Source: an uncultured Myxococcales bacterium (lineage in GTDB: Bacteria > Myxococcota_A > UBA9042 > CAIXZC01). From it: DNA of 64,000 bases. The notes below the pieces were generated by a model. The model worked only from the letters and a program-made list of their open reading frames with translations, was not told the origin of the DNA and searched no databases. This document shows positions 1 to 7,561 of this stretch, piece by piece. The stretch spans positions 124,001 through 188,000 of the forward strand of contig CAITUV010000047.1 in the NCBI GenBank assembly GCA_903895725.1, read 5' to 3'. The translations under genes were made by a program, and so were the position numbers. Positions within the stretch are counted from its first letter, which is position 1. Every line of letters begins with the position of its first letter.

Positions 1-629
1 GTACACTCGGTTTCGCCGCTTGGATAGAGAGTGCAGATGCCGGCCTTGTCATCTCCGTCGAGCGTGAGCTGGATGGCAAAGGGCAGGCTGGCGTAGTACA
101 TCGTGGCGAACGGGTCGGGCGAGTGGGACATTCCCAGCCAGTGCCCCAGCTCGTGCGTGATCATGGCCGCGGGGTCGATGTCCTTTCCGGTCAGCGGGTC
201 GCCGCCGCCGGGAATCCAGTTGAGGTCGAACGCGTTGAGCGCGAGGTCGACCTCCATGGGCTCTCCCTCGCCCGTGGGAATCCAGAGGGTGGCCCCTGCG
301 GCACCTTCGCCGAAGGCCCATTCCTGGTTCTTCCCGTCGACGCAGTAAATGGTGTTCTGGCCATCGGCGGCCCACATGGCGGTCGTTGTGCCAAGAAACT
401 GGAAGGAGACGTCGGCGCAGGGGACCTGGCTCCACGCGTCGGTGGCCTTTGCGACCAGGTCCTCGATGTGATCTCCATTCGAAAGGACGGGGCAGGCCTC
501 GGGGTTGATGTAGTAGGGGACGGGCATGTCGGGCCAATGCTTTCCGTTGGTCTCGAAAGCGAGGCCCGGGGAGGGGAAGAGCCAGCCCCCCCCGACCAGG
601 ACAGCCGCGAGGAGGGCGAGGTTCCTCAT
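1..629 (-). CDS. Secreted matrixin-like zinc metalloprotease (3' end cut by window edge)
   Basis: About 209 residues are visible; the stop lies outside the window. The start is the ATG at 629, preceded by GGAGGAGG and overlapping the stop of the upstream gene in an ATGA arrangement, so translation is probably coupled. Residues 1-26 look like a Sec signal peptide. The zinc motif HELGHWLGMSH sits at residues 159-169 (H159, H163 and H169 as ligands, E160 as general base). A matrixin-style Met-turn (FATMYY) follows at about 174-179. These are the hallmarks of M10-type metzincins, so this should be an exported endopeptidase. There is no obvious cysteine-switch prodomain. The partner gene just upstream is a Cys-rich surface protein, which could be its substrate or cell-surface anchor (inference). 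Confidence 0.85.
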   Translation of the reverse strand, partial: MRNLALLAAVLVGGGWLFPSPGLAFETNGKHWPDMPVPYYINPEACPVLSNGDHIEDLVAKATDAWSQVPCADVSFQFLGTTTAMWAADGQNTIYCVDGKNQEWAFGEGAAGATLWIPTGEGEPMEVDLALNAFDLNWIPGGGDPLTGKDIDPAAMITHELGHWLGMSHSPDPFATMYYASLPFAIQLTLDGDDKAGICTLYPSGETEC

Positions 630-2239
630 GCGTGACTCCTCCTCCATGCCCGGGCAGCGACAGCCAGCAGTGCCAATGCCACCAGCAGAACGACCAGCGA
701 CCCGGCCGATCCCCCGGCCGCATTGCAGCCGCTGTCCGGAGAGCCGGTCTGCTCGATCTCCCGTTCCCTCACATCGAAGGCATTGAGCAGGGAGGCCGTC
801 TTGCCGTCGGAGTTGGCAATGATGAGCAGGTAGAGCCCCGGCTCCATGCCTTCCGGCACCTTGGCGGAGATGAGGCCCTCGGAGATGACCTGCAGGGCGT
901 TGAGGTCGGTCCCGCCGAGCTTGACCGTGGCACCGGGCTTGAAGCCGGCGCCCACGATGGAGACGGCCGTATCTTCGTCGTTGTAACCGAACGAAGGAGA
1001 GATGCCGGTCACAGCGAGCTCGCCGCCGGTGCCCGAGTCCTTGCACGCGCCGGCCTCGCACGTCTTCCCCGCCGCGCAGGTGCCGCAGACGCCGCCACAG
1101 CCGTCGTCGCCGCACTCCTTGCCCTCGCACTTGGGCACGCAGCTGCCCGGCTCGCACAGCCCGGCGACACAGTTCTCGCCCTCGCCGCACAGCCCACAGA
1201 CGCCGCCGCACTCGTCGTCACCGCACTCCTTGCCCTCGCACTTGGGCACGCAGGCACCGCCTTCGCACTTCCCCTGCACGCAGGCCTCGTTGGCCGCACA
1301 GGTGCCGCAAGAGCCTCCGCAGGCATCGTCTCCGCAATCCTTGCCCTCGCACTTGGGGACGCAGCCGCCCGGCTTGCACTCCCCGGCGATGCACTGCTCG
1401 TCGGCCCCACACTGCCCGCAGCTCCCGCCGCAGCCGTCGCTCCCGCACACCTTTCCGGCGCAGTCCGGAGTACAGCCGCCGCCTGTGACCAGGGACGGTG
1501 CCCGGACGATGAAGTCCCCGGTCACACCGACGCTCTCGGCATACAGCCACTTGTTTGGTGAGCCGTTGCAGTTTCCGGGCGGATAGATGATGTGCATGAT
1601 GTTGGCGTTCTTGGTGGTCGCCTGGTCGTTGAGCGTGCCAACCTGCTGGCAGCCGCACATCCCGAGGTCCGCCATCTGCTGGCACTGGAAGCTGCCCCAC
1701 TCGGACGTGAGGCTCTCCGACTGCTGCATGAACCGGATCATGACCGTGAACGACCCCTCGGTCAGGATGGGCGGGTGCCCTTCAGGATCTTCCCAGTCGA
1801 ACTGGAACTGCATCGCGGTGTTGCCCTGGATGGGCATCCCGAAGTCCTGCGTCATGGGGTTGAACACGTCATAAGTGCTGAGGGAGAAGTCAGGAGAGGC
1901 CTTGCCCGGGTCGGCAGAGCTCCCGTTGTGGTACCAGATTTCGATGATGGCGTCGGTCTCACCCGCTCCGCCGTTGGGTGGCTTGGCCATGAACAGGTCG
2001 ACGCCCTGGATCTTGACCGGGTAGTCGGCGGGGTCCGGGTGGAACACGGCGCCGAATGCCTCTCCCTTGACGAAGCCCGGCTGGGTTGCCAGGGCGATCC
2101 CGGAGATCTGCTCGGCCGCCTGGTTGATGTCCCCAGGGAACTGGTCGTTCTTGTAGACCTTGAGCTCCTCGGCCGTGGCGGGGAATAGCAGCCCCAGCCA
2201 GACTGCTGCGAACAGGAAATGGGAAAACAGTCTCTTCAT
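626..2239 (-). CDS. Secreted Cys-rich repeat protein with TIG domain and MYXO-CTERM-like tail
   Basis: 537 aa. The start ATG has GGAGGG five bases upstream. Order of parts: signal peptide about 1-24; a beta-rich domain of no recognised family at about 25-255; four 36-residue repeats of the type CxPxCxGKxCGxDxCGGxCGxC at about 256-405; an IPT/TIG-like domain at about 410-490; and a C-terminal tail with a Gly-Cys motif, one hydrophobic helix and a basic end (ARAWRRSHA). That three-part tail resembles the MYXO-CTERM sorting signal but lacks its usual Cys-rich core, so the match is tentative. The same Cys repeat occurs five times in the lipoprotein at 27334-30744. The next gene downstream is a matrixin-like protease. 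Likely a cell-surface binding protein; ligand unknown. Confidence 0.8.
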   Translation of the reverse strand: MKRLFSHFLFAAVWLGLLFPATAEELKVYKNDQFPGDINQAAEQISGIALATQPGFVKGEAFGAVFHPDPADYPVKIQGVDLFMAKPPNGGAGETDAIIEIWYHNGSSADPGKASPDFSLSTYDVFNPMTQDFGMPIQGNTAMQFQFDWEDPEGHPPILTEGSFTVMIRFMQQSESLTSEWGSFQCQQMADLGMCGCQQVGTLNDQATTKNANIMHIIYPPGNCNGSPNKWLYAESVGVTGDFIVRAPSLVTGGGCTPDCAGKVCGSDGCGGSCGQCGADEQCIAGECKPGGCVPKCEGKDCGDDACGGSCGTCAANEACVQGKCEGGACVPKCEGKECGDDECGGVCGLCGEGENCVAGLCEPGSCVPKCEGKECGDDGCGGVCGTCAAGKTCEAGACKDSGTGGELAVTGISPSFGYNDEDTAVSIVGAGFKPGATVKLGGTDLNALQVISEGLISAKVPEGMEPGLYLLIIANSDGKTASLLNAFDVREREIEQTGSPDSGCNAAGGSAGSLVVLLVALALLAVAARAWRRSHA

Positions 2240-2304
2240 CGTGGCCCTCCGGACAATGGCGGCTCGCTCCTACGGGGGTCGGAGCGGGATTCCCGAACGG
2301 AGCG

Positions 2305-2333
2305 AATATACCGTTCGCGTGTGGGCGAGTCAA
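2305..2333 (-). promoter_or_regulatory. Predicted sigma-70-type promoter for the 2239-1 operon
   Basis: Read on the minus strand: -35 TTGACT (2333-2328), a 17-base spacer, then -10 TATATT (2310-2305). This would start transcription near 2298, about 59 bases before the ATG at 2239. Confidence 0.7.
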
Positions 2334-2358
2334 ACAACGCGCGGGCTGTTCGATTGGA

Positions 2359-2387
2359 TTGACTGCCGCGCGCGGTTCGGCTAGTCT
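2359..2387 (+). promoter_or_regulatory. Predicted promoter of the eut operon, implying a leaderless eutB mRNA
   Basis: -35 TTGACT (2359-2364), 17-base spacer, -10 TAGTCT (2382-2387). Only six bases (GCCCCC) separate the -10 box from the eutB ATG at 2394, which has no Shine-Dalgarno sequence. The expected start of transcription falls on or next to the start codon. Confidence 0.6.
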
Positions 2388-2393
2388 GCCCCC

Positions 2394-3758
2394 ATGAATT
2401 TGAGCGCAACAGTACGAGGCAGACATTTCACCTTCCCCGACCTGAAGACGGTCCTGGGCAAGGCCAACGAGCTGAAATCCGGAGACGTGCTGGCCGGAGT
2501 CGCGGCGGAGAACGACACCGAGCGGGTGGCGGCACGCCGCGTGCTTGCATCGATTCCGCTCTGGTACCTCAAAGAGAACCCGGCGGTCCCCTACGAGGAG
2601 GACGAGGTCACTCGCCTGATCGTGGACGACGTGGACAAGGGGGTGTTTGGCCAGGTGGCCAACTGGACCGTGGCCGAGCTGAGGGAGCACATCCTGTCCT
2701 CCGAAGTGGACGGCGAGAGCCTGCTGCGGCTGGGACGGGGTCTCACCAGCGAGTGCATCGCCGCTGCGGCCAAGCTGATGACCAATCTGGACCTGATCCG
2801 GGCTGCGGCGAAGATCCGGGTCGTGACGCACGCCAACGCCACGCTCGGGCTTCGGGGGCGGTTCTCGGTCAGGCTCCAGCCGAACCACACGACGGACGAC
2901 CCGGCCGGCATCCTGGCATCGGCCATGGAGGGACTGTCGTGGGGTTCCGGCGACGCCATCATCGGCGTCAACCCGGTCACCGACACGGTCGAGGCCACCA
3001 TCGCCATCCTGAAGCTGCTCCACGAGTTCACGAGGACCTGGAACATCCCGACTCAGCACTGCTGCCTGGCGCACGTCACGACGCAGATGGAGGCCCTGCG
3101 GCGAGGCTGCCCCATGGACATCATGTTCCAGAGTCTGGCCGGGTCCGAGAAGTCGTGCCGGGCGTTCGGCATCTCCAACGCCATGCTCGAGGAGGCCCAC
3201 GCCATGGTGCGGGAGCTGGCCACATCCAGCGGCCCGAACTACATGTACTTCGAGACCGGTCAGGGGTCCGAGCTCTCCTCCAACGGACACAACGGGTTCG
3301 ACCAGGTGGTGATGGAGGCCCGCTGCTACGGGCTTGCACGGCACTTCAAGCCGTTCATGGTCAACACGGTGGTCGGCTTCATCGGCCCCGAGTATCTGTT
3401 CAACGGCAAGCAGGTGGCCCGTGCGGGCCTGGAGGACCACTTCATGGGCAAGCTCCACGGGCTGCCCATGGGGTGTGACGTGTGCTACACGAACCACATG
3501 GAGGCGGACCAGTACGACCTGGAGAACCTGGCCGTGCTCCTGGCGACGGCAGGCGTCAACTTCTTCATGGGGTTGCCCATGGGGGATGACGTGATGCTGA
3601 ACTACCAGTCCACGAGCTTCCACGACAATGCGACGATCCGGGAGCTGCTGGGTCTCAGGCCCACGCCCGAGTTCGAGCAGTGGATGGAGCGGATGGGGCT
3701 CATGCAGGGCGGGAAGCTGACCGGGCTTGCCGGCGACATGGGGGTATTCCTGCGATGA
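2394..3758 (+). CDS. eutB: Ethanolamine ammonia-lyase large subunit
   Basis: 454 aa, the normal EutB length. With EutC and adenosylcobalamin it converts ethanolamine to acetaldehyde and ammonia (EC 4.3.1.7). The whole chain matches the EutB pattern. The conserved core includes LQPNHTTDDPAGILAS (about 163-178), GDAIIGVNPVTD (about 187-198), HCCLAHVTTQMEA (about 222-234), YFETGQGSELSSNGHNG (about 284-300), and the C-terminal CYTNHMEADQ and FFMGLPMGDDVMLNYQ segments that close the TIM-barrel active site. It is first in an operon with eutC and a EutL-EutT fusion, and its stop overlaps the eutC start (ATGA). No Shine-Dalgarno sequence precedes the ATG. A promoter six bases upstream suggests a leaderless transcript. 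Confidence 0.97.
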   Translation: MNLSATVRGRHFTFPDLKTVLGKANELKSGDVLAGVAAENDTERVAARRVLASIPLWYLKENPAVPYEEDEVTRLIVDDVDKGVFGQVANWTVAELREHILSSEVDGESLLRLGRGLTSECIAAAAKLMTNLDLIRAAAKIRVVTHANATLGLRGRFSVRLQPNHTTDDPAGILASAMEGLSWGSGDAIIGVNPVTDTVEATIAILKLLHEFTRTWNIPTQHCCLAHVTTQMEALRRGCPMDIMFQSLAGSEKSCRAFGISNAMLEEAHAMVRELATSSGPNYMYFETGQGSELSSNGHNGFDQVVMEARCYGLARHFKPFMVNTVVGFIGPEYLFNGKQVARAGLEDHFMGKLHGLPMGCDVCYTNHMEADQYDLENLAVLLATAGVNFFMGLPMGDDVMLNYQSTSFHDNATIRELLGLRPTPEFEQWMERMGLMQGGKLTGLAGDMGVFLR

Positions 3759-4669
3759 ACGACAAGGAGCTGGCCGACCTCATCCGGCAGGTCGTCGTCA
3801 AGGAGATCGGAGGCAAGGCAGGCGCTGGGGGGGAGGCCCGCCAGTCCGCATCGGCCCCGGTCCGTCGTACCGACCACGCGGCATCTCCCGAAGACCTTGC
3901 GCTGGCCAAGCGTGTGGCGGAGTGGATGGGGACACAAGTCCCGCCTTCCCCGTGGTTCGGGGCCTGGAAACCGAGTGGAGACCGCTCGCTCTACCTGAGC
4001 CGGACTCCTGCCCGGCTCGCAGTCGGCAGGGCGGGGACCCGCTACCGGACCGACACGCTGCTCGACTTTCTGACCGACCATGCGGCGGCCCGGGATGCGG
4101 TCCAGGACAGTCTGGCAGCGGACATGATGTCCAAGCTGGGTCTCGTTCCCATCAAGTCGGCCGCGGCGGACAAGCGGGAATACCTCGTTCGTCCGGACCT
4201 TGGGCGACGCCTTTCGGACGACTCGGTGACGGCCGTCCAGCAGAAGGGGTCGAAGTCCCCCCAGGTTCAGATCGTGGTGGGTGACGGTCTGTCCGCCACG
4301 GCCATCAACGTGAACCTTCCCATCTTGCTGCCCATCGTGGAGGGGGAGCTCAAGCGCAACGGCGTCCGACTGGGCACGACGTTTGCGGTGCACAACGGCC
4401 GGGTGGCCTGCGGCGACCAGGTGGCCCGGCTCACCGATGCCGACGTGCTGTGCATGCTGGTGGGAGAACGGCCGGGCCTCAAGACGGCCGAGTCCATGGG
4501 CGCGTACATCACCTACATGAAAGTCGCACGCTTCAACGAGGCGATGCGGGTCGTGGTATCGAACATTCACAAGGGGGGACTGCCTCCCGACGGGGAAGGC
4601 GCCCGGCTCATCGCTTTGACCTGCCTCAAGGCGCTGCGGGAGCGCCGGACCGGCGTGGAGGTGAAATGA
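3755..4669 (+). CDS. eutC: Ethanolamine ammonia-lyase small subunit
   Basis: 304 aa from the ATG at 3755, which overlaps the eutB stop (ATGA). An in-frame ATG further upstream lies inside eutB and is not needed. Family landmarks are present: ARLAVGRAGTRYRT (about 86-99), IVVGDGLSATAINVNL (about 173-188), and MLVGERPGL followed by the SMGAY segment (about 233-251). These form the Rossmann-like cobalamin-contacting face of EutC. The N-terminal 40 residues are variable, as in other EutC proteins, where this part is an extension. It forms the heteromeric lyase with EutB. The reading frame overlaps the following EutL-EutT gene by an ATGA, so all three are likely made in fixed proportion. Confidence 0.96.
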   Translation: MNDKELADLIRQVVVKEIGGKAGAGGEARQSASAPVRRTDHAASPEDLALAKRVAEWMGTQVPPSPWFGAWKPSGDRSLYLSRTPARLAVGRAGTRYRTDTLLDFLTDHAAARDAVQDSLAADMMSKLGLVPIKSAAADKREYLVRPDLGRRLSDDSVTAVQQKGSKSPQVQIVVGDGLSATAINVNLPILLPIVEGELKRNGVRLGTTFAVHNGRVACGDQVARLTDADVLCMLVGERPGLKTAESMGAYITYMKVARFNEAMRVVVSNIHKGGLPPDGEGARLIALTCLKALRERRTGVEVK

Positions 4670-5946
4670 TCCTCGAGCCGGTAAAGCCCCAGGTGCTTGC
4701 AGTCCGCGTGATCCCGAAGGTGGACGCGCAGCTTGCCTCCCGCTTCAAGCTGGCCCCACACCACCGGGCCATCGGGATGATCACGTGCACCAGCGACGAT
4801 GCCCTGTACGCGTCGCTCGACGAGGGGACCAAATGGGCCCCCGTGGACGTGGTCTACGCCAAGAGCTTCTATGCCGGAGCGAATCATGCTTCGGGCCCGT
4901 TCTCGGGCGAGATCATCGGCATCTTTGCAGGGGCCGAGGAGGAATCGGTCGTCACAGCACTTCGGGGAACGCTGGAGTACCTGGAGCGGAAGGCCTGGTT
5001 CTACTCGGCGGACGCTCGAAACAGGCTGGTGTTCTTTCCCCACGTAATCTCCAGTCTGGGGACCTACCTGTCGGCTTCGGCAGGCGTGGCACCGGGCACT
5101 CCCATGGCCTACCTGATTGCTCCCCCCATTGAAGCGATCCTGGGCCTCGATGCGGCTCTCAAGGCGGCTGAAGTGGAGATGAAGGTCTTCTACCCGCCCC
5201 CCTCCGAGACCAACTTCTCCGGTGGGCTGCTGGTGGGCTCGCTGGACGAGGTGCAGGCAGCGGCTCGATCGTTCCAGGAAGCCGTGCTCGATCTGGCCTC
5301 CAACCCACACAGACTCACCCCTGACCCCAAGGTGGAGGAGTTGGCCCGTACCTTCGGCAAGACGGCAGCCAAAGCGGACCCGACCCTCCCCTATCGTCTG
5401 CACGAAAGCGGGCTCGAGCTTCACAGCAAGCCGGACACACATACCCACCTGTTCGACAATCGGTCCCTGGTGCACAAGAGCCATCCGGTCATCCGTTTTC
5501 GCGGCAAGCTCGACCTGCTCCAGGCCCAGGTGATCGATGCGGCGGTGGAAGCCGGGAGGGCCGGATGGTCCGACCTGGCCTCCGACCTCGACGACGTCCT
5601 GAAGTACCTGAGGGGGCTGATGTCCTCGGAAGTGACCGGGAGGCCGGTTCCGGAGCTTGCGATTGCAGGCTTCACCGCCGAAGAGCTGCACCGCATCTCG
5701 CACCACACGACGCAGTTCCTGAATGTGGGCTGGGTCCTCCCCGATGCGACCATGGGCCCCGCTCTGTCCCGACTGAACCTGTTGCGTGCGGCCTGCCGCG
5801 ACGTGGAGCTTGCGGCCCTGGACACGTTTGAAGGCTCGGACCATCTGTCCGCTGCCAACCGGGATGCCCTGCTCCACGGATTCAATCGCCTGTCCAATGC
5901 ACTGTACGTCCTCGTGTGCAAGGCCGTGTCCCGACTGAAATCGTGA
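4666..5946 (+). CDS. eutL/eutT: EutL shell protein fused to EutT-type cobalamin adenosyltransferase
   Basis: 426 aa from the ATG at 4666 (GGAGG five bases upstream, overlapping the eutC stop). Residues 1-215 are a full-length EutL, the tandem-BMC trimeric microcompartment shell protein. Matches include AIGMITCTSDDALYASLDE, SFYAGANHA, PMAYLIAPPIEAILGLDAAL and PPPSETNFSGGLLVGS. After a linker (216-254), residues 255-426 match the conserved core of EutT, the ATP:cob(I)alamin adenosyltransferase that makes coenzyme B12 for EutBC. Matches here include KPDTHTHL (255-262), TAEELHRISHH (337-347), SRLNLLR and NRLSNALYVLV. The HX11CCX2C metal motif of Salmonella EutT is absent; the linker has no cysteine. 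No other shell gene is in the window. EutL homologues are known to bind cobalamin and ethanolamine, so this may be a cofactor-loading device rather than a shell tile (inference). Confidence 0.88.
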   Translation: MILEPVKPQVLAVRVIPKVDAQLASRFKLAPHHRAIGMITCTSDDALYASLDEGTKWAPVDVVYAKSFYAGANHASGPFSGEIIGIFAGAEEESVVTALRGTLEYLERKAWFYSADARNRLVFFPHVISSLGTYLSASAGVAPGTPMAYLIAPPIEAILGLDAALKAAEVEMKVFYPPPSETNFSGGLLVGSLDEVQAAARSFQEAVLDLASNPHRLTPDPKVEELARTFGKTAAKADPTLPYRLHESGLELHSKPDTHTHLFDNRSLVHKSHPVIRFRGKLDLLQAQVIDAAVEAGRAGWSDLASDLDDVLKYLRGLMSSEVTGRPVPELAIAGFTAEELHRISHHTTQFLNVGWVLPDATMGPALSRLNLLRAACRDVELAALDTFEGSDHLSAANRDALLHGFNRLSNALYVLVCKAVSRLKS

Positions 5947-5955
5947 GGGGTTCCC

Positions 5956-7320
5956 ATGACGCAGCCGACTGTGGCAGCGGACAGCACAATCGTCTCCTGG
6001 CAGCGCCGGATTTTCGCCCTGCTGTGGATCGGATACGCTTCCTACTACCTCTGCCGAATGAACTTCGCTGCCGCTCAGCCGGAGATCCTGAGGGAGTTTC
6101 CGACCTGGAGCAAGGCGGACGTGGGGTTGATTCCGTCGGTCTACTCCGTGTTCTACGCGGTCGGACAGTTCATCAACGGTCAGCTCGGGAGCCGCTTCGG
6201 GGCACGGCGCATGATGGTCGTCGGACTGGCGGCGATTGCTGCGGCCAACCTCCTCTTCTCCTGGACGTCGAGCTATCCGCTGATGCTGGCGCTCTGGGCG
6301 GTCAACGGCTACTGCCAGGCAATTGGTTGGCCGCTGGTCGTGCAGACCATGTCCAACTGGTTCCGTGTGGGACGGCGGGGCACGATGATGGGCCTGATCT
6401 CGACGTGCTACCAGGGGGGCAACGTGCTGGCCTGGCTGCTGGCCGGCTACCTGACCTCCGAGTTCCACTGGCGGGCCGCGTTCTGGGTTCCGGGGCTGAC
6501 GCTGCTCCCCGTTGCTTTCCTGCTTGCTGCGGGCCTTCGCAACCGGCCCGAGGATGCGGGCCTCCCCCAGCTCCGCGATGATCTTTTCGTTCCCCCTTCG
6601 GAGGCAGATGCAGCCATGGAAGCAGATGGGGGGGCAACGGGGGGCGGAACAGCAGATGGGGGGGCAACGGCGGGGGGGACGGCAGCGGAGAACGACGAAT
6701 GGACCGTCCTGCGCATCGTGAAGGTCACCCTGTCGAGCAAGGTCCTGTGGATCCTGGCCATGTCGTACTTCTGCTTCAACGCGGTCCGCTACGCGTTCAT
6801 GAACTGGGGCATCCAGTACTTCAATGATTTCCACGGCGTGTCGATCAAGGGGAGCGCGTTCCTGTCGATTGCATTCCCGCTCATCGGATCGCTGGGGGCC
6901 ATCTCGTCGGGGTGGGCGTCGGATCGGTTCTTCAACGGGAGGAGGGCTCCCGTGTGCGCGGTCATGCTGGCCATCCTGGCGCTGCTTTGCGTCGCGTTTG
7001 CACCGGTGTCCTCCGGAGACGTGCTGACGGCCACGATCATCCTCGGTGCGGCCGGCTTCATGATCTACGGTCCGGATGCGATTCTGACGGGAGCGGCGGC
7101 CATTGATCTGGCGCACCCGAAGGCCGCTGCCAGTGCCACCGGCTTCATCATGGCCATGGGCAACCTTGGGGCCTCCCTCGTGTCGGGTTTCGGGGTAGGC
7201 ATGGTCCTGGACCGTTCCGGGGGCAACTGGACCCCGGTGTTTTACACCCTCGCCGTTCTCTCACTGGTTTCGGCTGCCACGGCAGCCCTGCTCTGGAACG
7301 CCCGTCCGAAGGGGAAGTAA
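5956..7320 (+). CDS. OPA-family MFS transporter (GlpT/UhpT-like organophosphate antiporter)
   Basis: 454 aa with about 12 predicted membrane helices in two halves. The ATG at 5956 follows GAGGGG. The first helix carries the OPA signature GYASYYLCRMNF, with R34 aligning to R45 of E. coli GlpT. VRYAFMNW carries R278, aligning to GlpT R269; in GlpT both arginines bind phosphate. The GlpT His165 position appears to be replaced. The cytoplasmic loop between the halves (about 215-245) is an Ala/Gly/Asp/Thr low-complexity stretch encoded by a 30-bp tandem repeat. Last gene of the eut operon (9-bp gap). This suggests uptake of an ethanolamine-bearing phosphate compound such as a glycerophosphodiester or phosphoethanolamine (inference); free ethanolamine or an unrelated sugar phosphate remain possible. 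Confidence 0.85.
   Translation: MTQPTVAADSTIVSWQRRIFALLWIGYASYYLCRMNFAAAQPEILREFPTWSKADVGLIPSVYSVFYAVGQFINGQLGSRFGARRMMVVGLAAIAAANLLFSWTSSYPLMLALWAVNGYCQAIGWPLVVQTMSNWFRVGRRGTMMGLISTCYQGGNVLAWLLAGYLTSEFHWRAAFWVPGLTLLPVAFLLAAGLRNRPEDAGLPQLRDDLFVPPSEADAAMEADGGATGGGTADGGATAGGTAAENDEWTVLRIVKVTLSSKVLWILAMSYFCFNAVRYAFMNWGIQYFNDFHGVSIKGSAFLSIAFPLIGSLGAISSGWASDRFFNGRRAPVCAVMLAILALLCVAFAPVSSGDVLTATIILGAAGFMIYGPDAILTGAAAIDLAHPKAAASATGFIMAMGNLGASLVSGFGVGMVLDRSGGNWTPVFYTLAVLSLVSAATAALLWNARPKGK
6621..6678 (+). repeat. 30-bp in-frame tandem repeat with G7 tracts
   Basis: Inside the transporter gene, a 20-base segment at 6621-6640 recurs exactly at 6651-6670 (period 30 bp, 10 codons). The region holds three runs of seven G (6628-6634, 6658-6664, 6672-6678) and one of six (6639-6644). 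It encodes the central loop. Confidence 0.9.
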
Positions 7321-7365
7321 GGCCCTCCGGGCGACCTTGCGGCCCGGACCTTCCTGTCGCAAAGG

Positions 7366-7391
7366 TGTGTCAGGGGACGTGCCCTGACACA
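7366..7391. repeat. REP-like palindrome downstream of the eut operon
   Basis: Perfect 10-base arms TGTGTCAGGG / CCCTGACACA flank a GACGTG loop. It lies 45 bases after the transporter stop in a 241-bp gap (7321-7561). No T-tract follows, so it is not a canonical intrinsic terminator. The TGTCAGG...CCTGACA form resembles repetitive extragenic palindromes. The rest of the gap shows only the Shine-Dalgarno sequence of the next gene. Confidence 0.6.
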
Positions 7392-7561
7392 GGGGTGGCA
7401 CAAACCCAACCCCACCGCTTGCCTGAGAAACCTGGACGACCGGAACCGTCGCAGCAGCACGGGGGCTGCCCCAGGGGCACGGCGGGCGGTACCCGCCGGA
7501 CGCTGGCATGGACATTGCTTTGGGTCCGTCCGCCCGTACGGGTTGAATTAGGAGGGACACG

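Noticed and set aside
4567..7116. Minus-strand open frame of 849 codons
   Set aside because: Antisense to the EutL-EutT fusion and the transporter.
2394..7320. A complete bacterial microcompartment locus
   Set aside because: Only a EutL-type protein is present; no EutM, EutS, EutN, EutK or encapsulated dehydrogenase genes are visible.
7515..7542. Promoter TTGCTT-N16-TACGGG before the lectin lipoprotein
   Set aside because: The -10 box matches the consensus at only two positions; not convincing.
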